Made by a program: the position numbers and the translations under genes. Source: Dactylis glomerata (lineage: Eukaryota; Streptophyta; Magnoliopsida; Poales; Poaceae). Taken from it: 64,000 bases of DNA. Under the pieces are notes generated by a model that saw only the letters and a program-made list of their open reading frames with translations, did not search any database and was not told where the DNA came from. The stretch lies in contig QXEO01001868.1 in NCBI GenBank assembly GCA_007115705.1, positions 62,001-126,000 on the forward strand, written 5' to 3'. Positions 33,825 through 46,548 of the stretch are shown piece after piece. Each line of letters opens with the position of its first letter. The first letter of the stretch is position 1.

Positions 33825-34127
33825 GTGTTGCGGGCGCAGTCCGTCGACATCACCACGGTCGAACTAATGGTCGGGCCCTTCCTCGAGCCGTACCGCGCCA
33901 CTGTCGACGCGGTGGGCATGGTCGTGCCCCGGGAGCAGCCCAAGGAGGAGGAGGACGACGCGAGCGACGACATCGAAGCCCTCTTTGGCGACTCCTCTAA
34001 CAGTGATGCGGTCGCGCTGACGATGACGGATGAGAAGGTGGCGCTGCTCGCCTCGTTCGAGACTGCACACCGCGAGCAGGTCACGTGCCAGTTCATGGCG
34101 ACAGATCGGGAGGCGCGACGACGATGA
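33825..34127 (+). pseudogene. GC-rich gene fragment, unknown
   Basis: A 100-codon frame with coding-like GC-rich third positions that enters directly from the retrotransposon border without a proper ATG. It reads LRAQSVDITTVELMVGPFLE, then an acidic stretch and ends TDREARRR. It is probably the 3' end of a gene cut by the Copia-type insertion; the upstream part is not in this window. Not recognised. Confidence 0.35.
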
Positions 34128-34495
34128 GTAATGGTAGGGTAGTAGTGTAGCCAGCAGGAAGATGGTCGCCGGCAACTTTTTGTGTAGCGTCGCCATGGCC
34201 CTTTTCTTTGGTTTACTAACATGCGGGCCAAGCGCGGACAACCAATCACCATGGTCGCTGTCCGTCCGATCGCATTTCACGCCCACATATGGACCAGGAA
34301 TGCGTTAGTCCGTCCCCCGCTGTCTGTTTAGATCGGACTGTTGGGATGGTTTTTTTGCAAATTCATGTCCGCGTGAACACATTCAGACGCAGCATGTCCG
34401 TTTAGGTCGATCTGCTGAAGATGCCCTTATGCACGAAGCTATAGCCAAAAAGAACTGGGCGTGACTTTTTAGAGTAGTTGTGAGTGTGCTGTGTT
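34128..34495. other. Intergenic, no gene seen
   Basis: Contains GTCCGTTTAGGTCGATCTGC and GATGCCCTTA-type sequence typical of degenerate grass MITEs, but no clear ends. Confidence 0.3.
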
Positions 34496-34741
34496 CTAGT
34501 GTATTGCCAAGCCGAGCCAGGGCAGCAAGCCTGCAACGCACAAGCCGGCTATGAGGACGGTGACAAAAAGCACGTCGGTGAGTGGCCGTGGGCCATGAAC
34601 GTTGGATAGGGCTGAAACGTGATCACCCATGATGCCAGCGAGTGTCATGTAGGCCAAGAGAACGCCGGCTGCAACTTGCACACTAACGAGGCGTACAATG
34701 GCGAACCCTGTGTGGATAATGGACAGGGCTGCAAAGCTCAT
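34496..34741 (-). pseudogene. C-terminal remnant of a small membrane protein
   Basis: An 81-codon minus-strand frame ending in TAG, with GC-biased third positions. It has two hydrophobic segments (VQVAAGVLLAYMTLAGIM and LFVTVLIAGLCVAGLLPW). The frame continues a few codons above the ATG without a stop, suggesting a truncated gene. Family not recognised. It lies head-to-head with the receptor kinase gene. Confidence 0.35.
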
Positions 34742-34923
34742 GCGGGCGAGGCCTACGGCGGGAAAAAGGCACCCACTTGGCAGAATTTTTGGGTAAGATG
34801 TTTTTTTTTGGGAAAGATGTTTCTAAAGTCATCGATCTTGTGGCTTTAGAAAAAATATCCTGAAATCTTTAAGACTTGGACTAGAAATATGATACCGATG
34901 GGTCTGAGCAACTTGTATCGAAC

Positions 34924-34932
34924 CACTATATA
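34924..34932 (+). promoter_or_regulatory. TATA box of the receptor kinase gene
   Basis: CTATATAAT about 65-70 bp before the ATG at 34996, a normal plant spacing for a 5' UTR of some 35-40 nt. Confidence 0.55.
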
Positions 34933-34995
34933 ATCAAAGTACAAGCACACCAACTTTCCAGTCTGCAAACCGGCCTTTGCAAGTGTCGCCTAACC

Positions 34996-37900
34996 ATGTC
35001 TACCTTGCTAGTCATGGGTTTTTTCGTGTTTGCCTCCGTTTGTCTCCCATGTTCACCCAGTCCTCAGCATGTAGCCACATTGTCTAGAGCCAAAACTACT
35101 ACAACAAGCGCCACTGACCACCAAGCGCTCATGTCATTCAGGTCACTGATAAAAGGAGATCCACTGCAAGCTCTGAATTCATGGGCAAACCAGTCCATCC
35201 CTATGTGCCGATGGCGCGGCGTGGCATGCGGCTCGCGTGGCCACCGTCGTGGCCGTGTCATAGCGCTGGATCTTCAGGGGCTCAACCTTCTCGGCACCAT
35301 TGCGTCTGCCATATGTAATCTTACTTACCTCAGGTGGTTGGGCCTCCAAGAGAACCGCTTGCATGGTACCATACCATCAGAGCTTGGACACCTTGTAGAA
35401 CTTGAGAATCTGAACCTCAGCAGCAACTCCATCCGTGGGAATATCCCGTCGGCGCTGACCTCTTGTGTGCAGCTTCAAGTTGTTTGCCTCAGCCACAACA
35501 ACCTACAAGGGGTAATACCTTCCGCCTTTGGTTTCTTATCAAACCTTCGAGTTATTGATCTGAGTTACAACATGCTGAAAGGCTCAGTGCCCCCGGAGCT
35601 GGCATCCCTGGACAATCTTAAGGTACTCGTTCTTGGATACAACAACCTTACAGGAAGTATCCCTGTGGAAATTGGAAATCTGAAAGGCCTGATCCGCCTT
35701 CATCTGCAATCAAACAAGATTGTAGGAGAAATCCCAACAGATGTTGCAAACCTTAGAAACCTAACCAGTTTATATATTTTCTCCAATGATCTGACAGGTC
35801 CTGTTCCCGCTTCTTTTGGAAACCTTCAGAAATTACAATTTCTGTCTCTTGGAAACAACCAGCTCTCAGGTCCTATTCCACCTTCCCTAGGAAACATGTC
35901 ATCTCTACTAGTTCTAGATGTCCAAGTCAATGGCCTAACTGGTAGCATCCCTGAATCATTAGGAAATCTGAATCTCCTTGGTGTCCTTTCTCTCACATCA
36001 AATAGTCTTACAGGTTCAATCCCGCACACTCTTGGAAAACTCAGCTCTCTCGTTAGGATCTATCTGAACGAGAATCAGCTGCACGGTTATATACCACCTT
36101 CGGTTTATAATCTTTCATCCCTCCAATTTTTTATCGTCCAATACAACAACCTCAGTGGGCCCATTTCGGATGACTTGGGTAATAAGTTTCCAGGTCTCCA
36201 ACATCTTTCCATAGATGAAAATAAATTTCATGGGCCCATCCCAGAGTCTATGTGCAATGCTTCAATGCTTAAAAATTTTCAACTGGACAACAACTTTTTT
36301 TCCGGAGTCATTCCAAAATGTCTTGGAGCCAACATGAAGAGCTTATCTTCTGTGAATCTCGACGATAATCAGCTAGAAGCACGGAATGATGCGGATTGGG
36401 GCTTCATTTCTAGCTTGACAAACTGTAGTATGCTGCAGGACATAACTCTAGGTCTTAACGAACTAGAAGGAGTGCTGCCAAATTCAATAGCTAATCTTTC
36501 CACAAATTTTAGATTTCTGGCGGCGGATGAAAGCATGCTACGGGGAGATATACCCGAAGGAATTGGAAACTTAGTCAACCTGCAAAACTTGCACTTGGAA
36601 AATAATTTCCTACATGGAAACATTCCTCAATCCATTGGCGATCTTGGGATGCTGGGTGCACTCTACTTGTCAAACAATAGTTTATCTGGACCAATTCCAC
36701 CAACACTTGGAAATCTCACGGCGTTAAATACCCTCGACCTCGGCCTAAATTTTCTTACTGGCGCCATACCAACCAGCCTTAGAAGATGCCCTTTGGAGAG
36801 GCTGATCCTAGCATTCAATCAACTTGTCGGTCCAATACCAAAAGAGATTTTCCTCATATCTACACTATCTGTTGGCTTGGAGATCCAAGGCAACATGTTA
36901 ACTGGGACATTTCCTCCAGAAGTTGGCAATCTAGTAAATCTTGGATCTCTTAATGTGTCTGACAACAGGATATCTGGCTTAATTCCGTCCTCTCTAGCTC
37001 AGTGCCGAAGTTTGGATTATCTCGGTCTCAGCGGAAATCTATTTCAAGGCACAATTCCATCATCAATGTCACAGCTGAAAGGCCTTCGAGTACTTGATGT
37101 TTCAAGAAACAACTTGTCTGGGCGCATCCCAGTCTTCCTTGGGGACATGCACGGGCTCGGTACCCTCAACATATCATTCAACAACTTTGAAGGTGAACTC
37201 CCAGAACGTGGATTATTTCTAAATGCAAGTGCAGCTCTGATTGAAGGGAACTATGGCTTGTGTGGAGGTATCCCCCAATTTAACTTGCCTCCGTGCTCAA
37301 GCCATACATCTAAGAAGTGGTCTCGCAAGCTTGTTGTGCTGATTTCAGTAGGCATCACAGTTTTCTGCATTGTCTTGGTACTATTTGTACTATTTGCCAA
37401 ACGGAATTTGAGAAGCAAGTTTGCAAAGATGACAAGGGTTCCATCACTCCATGAAGGACAACACATGCGGGTTACATATGGTGAACTAGTGAAAGCAACA
37501 AGTGGGTTTGCTTCTGAGAACCTCTTAGGCACAGGAAGCTTCGGCTCGGTGTACAGAGGAACAATGATGGAAGGTGATCACGAAGTTATAGTCGCTGTGA
37601 AGGTGATCAACCTTCAGCAGCGAGGGGCATCTCAAAGCTTTGTTGCAGAATGCGAGACCTTAAGATGTGTTAGACATCGCAACCTTGTGAAGATATTGAC
37701 CGTGTGCTCAAGTATTGATTTCAGGGGCCTCGACTTCAAAGCTCTCGTGTTTGAGTTTATGCCAAATGGAAATCTAGACCAATGGCTACACAGCCATCTC
37801 CTGGAAGATGGGACCCATGAGATGCTCAGTCTTATCCAGAGAATAGATATTGCCATTGATGTAGCTTCGGCACTCGAATATCTTCACAACTATAAGCCAG

Positions 37901-38822
37901 TGCCAATAGTTCATTGTGATCTGAAGCCAAGCAATATTCTCCTCGATAATAACAAGGTTGCCCATGTGGGTGACTTTGGGCTTGCAAGGTTCTTGTATCA
38001 AGATGATACTAGCCTCCCAGAGGTATCAAGTGGTTGGGCTACAAGAAGGGGAACGACTGGATATGCTGCCCCAGGTTTGCCATTAACAACCACTATTCAG
38101 TTTTGTATGGTAATGTCTTTAATTTATAACCTTTGTTTAGTGGTCTTAATTCTGAAGAGTTACGAACGCTTCTATGAACTACAATAAATAAAATGAGATT
38201 TAATTTTCACTATTTATCTACTTAGAGTTGTCTGCATTTTCAGAAAGTCAGAGTAATATATAAGCAAATACCCATTCTGTCTTACTGATGAAAAGTTGTT
38301 ATCCCAAATAGTAAGTCATTTCCATGAAAAAACAATAAATTATTTGACAGAACTTTGTCTTATTTTCTTCATGACTGACATGCCTTCTCATTGGAAACTA
38401 ATTTCATATGCATGTCTCTTCCAGAGTATGGTCAAGGAAATGAAGTCTCGGTCTATGGTGATATCTACAGCTTTGGAATACTGCTGTTAGAGTTGTTCAC
38501 TGGTAAAAGGCCAACGGATGGTGAGTTTCTGCATGATCTAAACCTACATAGGTACGTCGAGATAGCACTGAGAAACCAAGCCAGCAACATGGTGGATCTC
38601 TGCTTACCATCTTCACTGGGGGAAGGGACAGAAATAACTTCCGCATCTGAGAGGGTCACGGTGATGAGAACTGCATGCATCACTTCAGTCCTGCACATTG
38701 GGATACTGTGTTCGAAGGAAATACCAACTGATAGAATGCAGATTGGTGATGCTACGAGAGAGCTACTTGCAATCAGAGACAAGTACCGCACACCCCTTTT
38801 GAGGGAAGGTGAATCCATCTAA
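34996..38822 (+). CDS. LRR receptor-like serine/threonine kinase, subfamily XII type
   Basis: Two exons (34996-38074, 38425-38822) join at GCCCCAG|AG to restore GYAAPEYG and give an intact 1158-aa protein. A signal peptide covers about residues 1-24. Next come an LRRNT cap (SFRSLIKGDPLQALNSW, MCRWRGVAC), about two dozen plant-type LRRs and a transmembrane helix (about 779-801). The cytosolic kinase has a glycine loop GTGSFGSVYRG (about 845-855), Lys869 in VAVKV, HCDLKPSN with Asp975, and DFG at 993-995. Cys974 replaces the Arg of HRD, making it a non-RD kinase like FLS2, EFR and Xa21. This domain layout and single intron in the kinase are typical of subfamily XII receptors, which sense microbial ligands at the plasma membrane. 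The ligand is unknown. The large flanking retrotransposons start more than 1 kb away. Confidence 0.93.
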
Positions 38823-39087
38823 ATGCTCAATGTGTTAGAAATGTTAGTATCTTCCCGTATCTTGTTGTTACAGAACAAATAAAACTGGTGCAAATACAAA
38901 CCGTATTTGATTGAGCTATATTAGAATATTTGTGAGTAAATAAAGTAGTAAACATATTTGGTTGTAATCTTCTTCCGGTGTTGGACGGCTAACTAGATAC
39001 CACGCAAGGCGAGACCCGAAGGGCATCACGCTTTAACCCAACTATTTTTGTTTTCCTATGTGGTATCAGAGACTAATCATCAAACAA
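38823..39087. other. 3' flank of the receptor kinase gene
   Basis: Holds AACAAATAAAACTGG at about 38873, a possible polyadenylation signal region. No further gene. Confidence 0.4.
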
Positions 39088-39095
39088 ACTTCATA

Positions 39096-39272
39096 CAGTG
39101 GCGGACCTAGAAGAAATTTTCAGTGGGGGCCAAACACATGAGTGGGGGCTTCTCTTTTGCAAATTCAAATGATTTTTAAAATTTTCATACTAATTTACAG
39201 AGATTTTACAACAATTTAGAAATTTGAGTGGGGGCCAAGGCCCCCACTAAGCCCTTCTTGGGTCCGCCCCTG
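39096..39272. mobile_element. hAT-type MITE, 177 bp
   Basis: Terminal inverted repeats CAGTGGCGGACCTAGAAG (left) and CAGGGGCGGACCCAAGAAG (right, minus strand). A perfect 8-bp duplication ACTTCATA flanks it at 39088-39095 and 39273-39280, diagnostic of hAT transposition. It has no coding capacity and lies about 270 bp downstream of the receptor kinase stop. Confidence 0.9.
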
Positions 39273-39280
39273 ACTTCATA

Positions 39281-39800
39281 TATGGTACAAGAGCTTAGTC
39301 CTAAAAGATCATCAATCGCGTTGAGCTATTCTATATTTGGTCTGGCAATAGGTGCATCTCTTAGCCACCAGGTGGCGGAGAATCTCAACGGGAACAATCA
39401 CCTGCTACCCTCTCTCTCTCAAAAAAAAGGAACAATCACGGCTTCCTTGATGGCACAACAACTAAAATTTCATGAGCAATTTAACCTTTACTGCTGAACA
39501 TATAACTTTCCAAGTGCTACAAATAGTACTAATTAATCATCAGACCTTTTTGGAGGAACCATAAGAATTGGGGTAACATACTAACAAATACGAATTGTTC
39601 ATGCTAGGCAACTAGGCAAGCTACACTATACTAAAATCCTCAATCCTCAACAAAGGATTCCAACTTAGAAGCACCGTATTCACAAAAAAGAGAGAGTGCA
39701 GCATCTTCTTACCAATCCGCAAGGGAGCACACCAGAATGAGATGTTTCTCCAAATCCACAGCAGTAATTGGCATCAGATACTCTTCAACACAGAGAAAAA
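39281..39800. other. Intergenic, no gene seen
   Basis: Moderately AT-rich, without repeats or frames of note. Confidence 0.35.
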
Positions 39801-39810
39801 GTACTAGTAC

Positions 39811-40060
39811 TCACGGCGTGAGCAGCTCGGTGCGAAGCGGAGAGCCGTCGGTGATGCAGGTGTACAGCAGGGTGTCCACCAGGACTCCAGGAGCACACCC
39901 AGCGCGGGGAACACCGCCCTGTTCACGACTACGGTTCCCTGGCGGAGAGTCGGGGAGGGCATGGAGGTTGCATCTGAAGACAGGCTCTTGAGGAGCGGAG
40001 GAGCAGCGGAGCGCTGGTCGGCGGAAGGAACGAGTCGCGCGGCGGCGATGGCCTAGCGTC
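39811..40060 (-). other. Possible first exon of an unknown minus-strand gene
   Basis: A GC-rich island in AT-rich surroundings. On the minus strand an open frame runs to LLYTCITDGSPLRTELLTP and then meets GTGAGTACTAG, a good splice donor. No second exon was found downstream (towards 39700), so it may be a broken gene or a captured exon. Not recognised. Confidence 0.25.
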
Positions 40061-40379
40061 AGCCCAGAACGTGACGGTTCGGCCCTTTCAGCAACCCACG
40101 ATGGTACCGAGAAAAATGACATAGGCCCATCAAGTAAACTATTGGGATTGCTCTACGATAAATAAAAAAAGTTCTAACGCTTAAATCAAGATCAAGCTTG
40201 TAAGAAGAGGTAACGGATCACATACCTCATTGAACGAACTAGCGGAAGAATTTGTCGATAACGAGGTTGACGTAGTCACGATTCGATTCTCGCAACTAAC
40301 CTCGGTTAGTCGCGAGAAGATATATTATCCTCCTTCGGCTTCCACGATCTAGTGTCGCACGTGCAACGTCTCCGATTGG

Positions 40380-40815
40380 TTTACACACTTAAGATTTTTG
40401 CATCTATTAAATATGAGTTCAATATTAGATCAAAGAGAGAGGGAGACTCCGGAAGTGGTTTGGGGAAGCCTCAGAATGGTTCCAATATATCACGGTTGGA
40501 TTCGGAAGAGTCCAAAACCCTATCGGTGATATATGGGAAGGTGTCGAAAAAATTAGGTCAAACCGGTTTATTTATGGAACACACGATAAAGATCTTCGTG
40601 TTATATATAGGGATCATTGCAGCGATTTAGAGCATACAAATAATTATTATCATGGAAGAGTGTTTGGACATGTCTACATATATCCGAACCCAATGGGTAA
40701 CACACTTGAGAGTTTCGCGTCTATTGAATATGAGTTCGGTATTAGATCAAAGAGAGAGGAAGACTCCAAAAGTGGTTCAGGGAAGTCTTAGAATGGTTTC
40801 ATTATATCACGGTTG
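40380..40815 (+). repeat. Dispersed repeat, two tandem diverged copies
   Basis: ATATGAGTTCAATATTAGAT followed by CAAAGAGAGAGGGAGACTCC (first copy, about 40410) recurs about 310 bp later as ATATGAGTTCGGTATTAGAT with CAAAGAGAGAGGAAGACTCC. A third copy lies on the minus strand at 51249-51620. The source element was not identified; it looks like leader or LTR sequence rather than coding DNA. Confidence 0.6.
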
Positions 40816-41371
40816 GATTTGGATCGGGCTCTAGGAAGTGCAGAGTGGAGCGCTCGGTTCCCTTTAACATTTGTTACCCACATCGACACTGTTACATCGG
40901 ATCATGCGGCTCTCCTGGTCAAGGTTTCTAATACTGCCCGTCGCTCTGGAAATCAATTTCGGTACGAGGCAATGTGGGAAAGCCATGAAATCTCAAACCA
41001 ACTATTGCTGCGGAGTGGGCACCGACTATTCCTGATCCGGGACTGCCTTCGGTGATATCAACCCGGGCGAAACTAACGAACCTTGCTACTGACCTAGGCA
41101 AGTGGGGAAATGAGACCTTTGGGAGTGTTCGCAAAGAAATTAAAAAAATTAAACAAGAGCTTGTTCGCCTCCGCGGTCTACCCATGCGGGTGGGTCCTAG
41201 TCACGTCGAGATTAAGATCAGTGATCGGTTGGTAGAACTATACCACCGGGAGGAAATTATGTGGAAGCAACGTTCTCGAATAGAATGGCTATCTCAAGGT
41301 GACAAAAACTCAAAGTTTTCTCACCAAAGAGCAAGCATGCGAAGGAGGAAGAACATGATGAAGAACAATGT
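40816..41371 (+). pseudogene. LINE ORF2 fragment (endonuclease end and pre-RT linker)
   Basis: The translation reads LDRALGSAEWSARFPLTFVT and then TSDHAALLV, the SDH motif of AP-type LINE endonucleases. After a frameshift near 41045 it continues to IMWKQRSRIEWLSQGDKNSK and FSHQRASMRRRKN, the conserved segment before the reverse transcriptase of plant L1-like elements. The homology stops near 41371, so the reverse transcriptase is absent. It is non-functional. Confidence 0.8.
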
Positions 41372-41654
41372 GTTGGAAAAGACCCATTGATATACCATGA
41401 AACTAAGTCATCAATATGTTTATGGTATTTAATCATGTTAAGCATTATCGTTTATTTGTTCTAAAAGACCATGAGAGAAATAGACGTGGGTACCAAAAGA
41501 TTGATTTCACTACAATTAATGTTATCCGTAAAAGGGTGATTACTAAAGTGATAGTGCAGTACTCGGAAAGTACGCTTTAGTCCTATTGTCTTGAGATTGG
41601 GATTTACCAGTCCGATGATGGAGAGATATTCTCTGAGTCCACTTAGTGTTGTGC
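41372..41654. other. Unassigned repeat-like DNA
   Basis: No coding signal. It may be the edge of another retroelement, since neither the LINE on its left nor the LTR on its right explains it. Confidence 0.3.
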
Positions 41655-43285
41655 TGTTCATCATCGTATGGTGATGGTGCATGGTAGGCACCCAGTTGGG
41701 AACCCCAAGAGGAAGGTATGGTGAGCACAGCAGCAAGTTTCCCTCATTTATGAAACCAAGGTTTATCGAACCAGTAGGAGAAAGAACCAACTTCCGAAGG
41801 TTGATGCTAGCTGGCTTGGCGACAGCTCCAGACAATTTATATATGGCGTCTTATCTGAGGCGTAGCTTTGCACCAGCAACAACGTGGAACCTGCACACAA
41901 CAAAACCAAAGTACTTTGCTCCAACTAGCAGTGAGGTTGTCAATCTCACCGGTTTGCTATAAACAAAGGATTAAACGTATCGTATGGTAATAGATATTTG
42001 TTTGTGAGAAACTAAATAATGCGTGTAAAACTAAACGGTAATATGAATGTAAAAGAATGGACCGGGGTCCACAGTTCACTAGAGGTGTCTCTCCATAAAG
42101 ATAAATTACATGCTGGGTAAACAAATTATAGTTGGGCAATTGACAGAATAAGAATGCAAACAATGCATGTAGATATCATGAGGATCACTATGAGATTTCC
42201 TTGGGCATTACAACATAATATATAGACCGTAATCTAACTGCATCTATGACTAATAATCCACCCGTCGGATATCATCCGAACAACCGTTGGGTATTAAGTT
42301 GCAAGCAACAGATTATCGCCTTAAGCAAAGTGTGTAAAGTAAACAATACAAACGTCCTTGGACACAAGATTGTTGTTTTCTCTCTAGTAGCAATAGCACA
42401 TCTACAACTTTAGAGGTTGCTGTCACTCCCCCAAGTTACCAGAGGCATGAACCCACTATCGAGCATAAATACTCCCTCATGGAGTCACTAGCATCTACTC
42501 AGCCAAGATATGTACTAGCAACGGAGAGCATGCAAGATCATAAACAGCATAGAGATGATAAATCACAAATCAACTTGACATAGTACTCAATATTCATCGG
42601 ATCCCAACAAACAAAATATGTAGAATTATATAACGATGATCTTGATCATGATAGGCAGCTCACAAGATTCAAACATGAAGCACATGGAGGAGAAGACATC
42701 CATCTAGCTACTGCTATGGACCCGTAGTCCAAGGTAGACTACTCACACATCACTCCGGAGGCAGGCATGGTGATGAAGAAGGCCTCCGGTGGTGATTCCC
42801 CTCTCCGGTAGGGTGCCGGGAAGAGCTTCTGGACCCTCCCGATCTCACGTCAACGACGGTGGCGGCTTGTAGTATGTTTTCTGGAAAAGAGTTCGGGCCT
42901 TTAGGGTTTTCTTCTCGAGGAGAATATATAGGCAGAAGGGCGATGTTAGGGGGTAGACCACCTGGTGATGCAGCCAGGGGTGGCCCGCTCCACCCTATGG
43001 TGCAGCTGCCCTCTGGCCCCCCTCCGTCTCTGCTTTGGACTCCGTCTTGCGTCGGGAAAAATATGAACTTCAGCTTTGTTTCGTCCAATTCCGAGAATAT
43101 TTCCTGTGTAACTTTTCTGAAACACAAAAATAGCACAAAATAGGGAACTGACACTGTGGCATCTCGTTAATAGGTTAGTTCTGGAAAATGCATAAAAACG
43201 CCATGAAGTGTAACAAAACACAAAGCAAATGGTGTATAAACAAGCATGGAGCATCAAAAATTATAGATACGTTTGAGACGTATCA
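41655..43285 (-). mobile_element. Solo LTR of the TGATACGTCTC family, minus strand
   Basis: Read on the minus strand it starts TGATACGTCTCAAACG at 43285 and follows the family LTR to CTTGGGGTTCCCAACTGG near 41690. Its length of about 1.6 kb matches a whole LTR. No primer site or interior sequence adjoins it. The bases after 43285 (TCTGG) are not repeated on the left, so the left end is approximate and may have suffered deletion. Confidence 0.75.
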
Positions 43286-43372
43286 TCTGGCCGGACATGT
43301 GACTAAGTTGTTAGTCGCAAAGAACATCGACAATATAGATAGAGTAAAGAGAGCATAATAGGTAACAAGATA

Positions 43373-43547
43373 CTCCCTCCGTTTTAAAATATAAGATGTT
43401 TTAGCCTATCGTTGTCATGCATGTATCTAGATGCTTTTTACTATATATGTTCACTCATTTTTCTTTTAACCTACACACTAAAAAAATGTCTAGATATATG
43501 CATGGCAATGATGGGCTAAAACATCTTATATTTTGGAATGGAGGGAT
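43373..43547. mobile_element. Stowaway-type MITE (Tc1/Mariner)
   Basis: Inverted ends CTCCCTCCGTTTTAAAATAT on the left and TATTTTGGAATGGAGGGAT on the right, flanked by TA at 43371-43372 and 43548-43549. The arms pair for about 45 bp (through GATGTTTTAGCC / GGCTAAAACATC), so the RNA would fold into a hairpin. It is non-coding, 175 bp. Confidence 0.88.
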
Positions 43548-43549
43548 TA

Positions 43550-44718
43550 CAACATAATAGTTTGGCCAACAACTTGACTACAACGGTTGCCGTAGGCCGC
43601 AGTGGTGGAGGCCTAGGCTGTCTCATTAAAGCACGAGGCGAGTTATTTGGTTTTTTAATATGACAGGCACTCTGCCGGTCTAGGTCGAACGACCAAAAAT
43701 AAGCCAATTTTAGAGGCTATCCAAACATTGGCCCGGACAAGTATGGCTCATTGTCTAGCAAGCTATTAGGGCATCTCCAGGGGCCTAACATATATTGGAC
43801 CCAAATCATGTTTGATTTGGTCCGTTTGCATCGGACCGCGGACATGTTTTGGCCTATGCCTTCCCCCTTTGATTGTTTGGGTCGGGATATGCCCTAGAAG
43901 CCCGATGCACTTTAGCCGGTCGGGCTATTTTCTGTTTTTTAAACATTTTATAAGATGTGTCTATAACTACATAAATTGCATGGAGACACTACTAAAATGC
44001 CTACTAATTTAAAGATTCACATAACAAGTCATATTGTGTACCATGCTACCAAATATAGGCAAAAGGACACCAATTTTATGCAAAAGGATGCATGTTCCTT
44101 GTTGGACCAACTCATGCGCGATCACGCCTCGCATTGTTGGATATGTCGCGACGCTTTTCTACCATAGCAGGTAGACATACAGAGGTAACGAGTAGACATA
44201 CAAAGGTAAGATTGAAGATTCAAGAAAGCTCCTACCTAGGTCGACCGGATGAAAGAAGATGGGTACATTTTGGCTGGAAAGCTCTCCGTCCACCATGACA
44301 TACCCGTCTCCAATGTGTCTGGTATCGGCACCGCATGCAAGGAGCTTTCTTGCATATTCTTTCTTACCTCTATTCGTCCACCTACTGTTCTTACCTCTGT
44401 ACGTCTACTTGCTAGATTAAACGACCATTATGATAGGTTCACTCTAGCCCTTTCATCCTCCACCTTCAGTTCCATCTATGAAAAACATAGACATATGGTC
44501 ATACATACGTTTATAGGTACTACCTACGATAGCTAAAATGGCTGGAGAGGGCCAGGACCTCACCTGAATTTCGGTCACGCAAATGGTCGTACAGCTTGTG
44601 GGCACCACAGTAGGTGGTCGGGAACGAGACCTCCGTAGGTGAGCTACGATGGCCTAGCTGCCCGGAAGACCGCGCAAGGCTTGCCGACGGCAGGCCAGAA
44701 CAACTGGCGCATTGAGGG
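43550..44718. other. Intergenic, no gene seen
   Basis: Contains AGGGCATCTCCAGGGGCCTA at about 43769, a common start of degenerate grass MITEs, and short GGTAGACATACA repeats near 44168-44200. Only short frames of no recognisable type. Confidence 0.35.
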
Positions 44719-44723
44719 GTAGC

Positions 44724-46369
44724 TGATATGTCTCAAACGTATCTATAATTTTTGATGCTCCATGCTTGTTTTTACACCATTTGCTTAGTGTTTTGTTACA
44801 CTTTGTGACACTTTTATGCATTTTCTGGAACTAACCTATTAACAAGATGCCACAGTGCCAATTCCCTGTTTTCTGCTGTTTTTGTGTTTCAGAAAAGTTA
44901 CACAGGAAATATTCTCGGAATTGGACGAAACAAAAGCCGAACATCCAGAAATTTACTGAAGCTTCCAGTGAACCGAAGAGGAGACGGAACGGAGCCAGGG
45001 GTGCCCTCACCACCAGGGGGCGCGGCCCAGCCCCTGGCCGCGCTGCCCTGTGGTGAGGGCCACCTGGCCCACTTTTGATGCTGCCCCTTTGCCTATAAAG
45101 ACCCCACGACGGGAAAAACCTAAACACCCGATCACTTTTCCAGAAACACATCGCGATCCACCGCCGTCGTCGACCTGAGATTGGGAGGGTCTAGAAGCTC
45201 TTCCCGGCACCCTGCCGGAGAGGGGAATCGCCACCGAAGGTCTTCTTCATCGCCATGCTTGCCTCCGGCGCGATGAGTGAGTAGTCTACCTTGGACTATG
45301 GGTCCATAGCAGTAGCTAGTTGGTTGTCTTCTCCACCATGTGCTTCATGTTTAGATCTCGTGAGCTGCCTTACATGATCGAGATCACCGTTATGTAATTC
45401 TACATGTTGTGTTTGTTGGGATCCGATGAATATTGGTGTTATGATTGAGTTGATGTGCTAAATATTATCTTATGTTATCTCTATGTTGTTTATGATCTTG
45501 CATGCTCTCTGTTGTTAGTAGCTATCTTGGCCGAGTAGATACTAGTGACTCCAAGAGGGGGTATTTATGCTCGATAGTTGGGTTCATGCCTCTATTTAAT
45601 CTAGGGGAGTGACAGAAACCTCTAAGGTTGTAGATGTGTTGTTGCCACTAGGGAGAAAACAACATTCTTATGCCCAAGGGCATATGCTTTGTTTACATTA
45701 CACACTTTGCTTAATGCAGTTATCTGTTGTTCGCAACTTAATACTTGTGGGGTTCTCGGATTGATTCCCCATGGGTGGATTATTAGTCATAGATGCAGTT
45801 GGATGGCAGTCTATGTATCTTGTTGTAATGCCCAGAGTAAATCTCATAGTGATCCTCTCGACATATGCACGTTGTCTTTATTCTATCAATTGTCCAACTA
45901 TAATTTGTTTACCCAGCATGTGTTATTTTATCTTATGGAGAGACACCACTAGTGAACTGTGGACCCCGGTCCTATTTCCTTTATATTGCTATCACCTGTT
46001 TACTTTACTCGCATTGTTTACTTTACTCGCATACTACTATTGCTTTCCACTCGATACACTCATACACTTTGTTTACAGCAAACCGGTGAGATTGACAACC
46101 TCATCGTAAGTTGGGAGCAAAGTATTTGGTTGTGTTGTGTGCAGGTTCCACGTTGCTACTAGTTGAAGACACACTAACAAGTGTCGTAAATGGCGCCCTT
46201 GTTGGAAGTTACTAGGCTAGCATGCATCACCTTCTTAAGTTTGGCTTTTTCCTGGATTCGACATACCTTGGTTTCTTACTGAGGGAAAACTCGCTGCTGT
46301 ACTCATCAAACCTTCCTCTTGGGGTTCCCAACTGGACGGTGATTTACACTATCACACACCGCCATAGCA
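44724..46369 (+). repeat. 5' LTR, copy B
   Basis: Starts TGATATGTCTC (one change from the family start) and ends CCATAGCA. TATAAAG near 45094 is the likely promoter TATA. Confidence 0.9.
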
Positions 46370-46548
46370 AATATTTTTCTGGCGCCGTTGCCGGGGAAAA
46401 AGAAGACTTCTGCAAGGGGAGTTTCACACGCACATCCTTTACTTTGTTTATTGTTTTGCTTTACTTTATTTTTACTTGCATCATTTTATCAAAAACACAA
46501 AAAAATTAGTATCCTTTATAGTTGTTACTTTATTACTTCTAGTTCATT

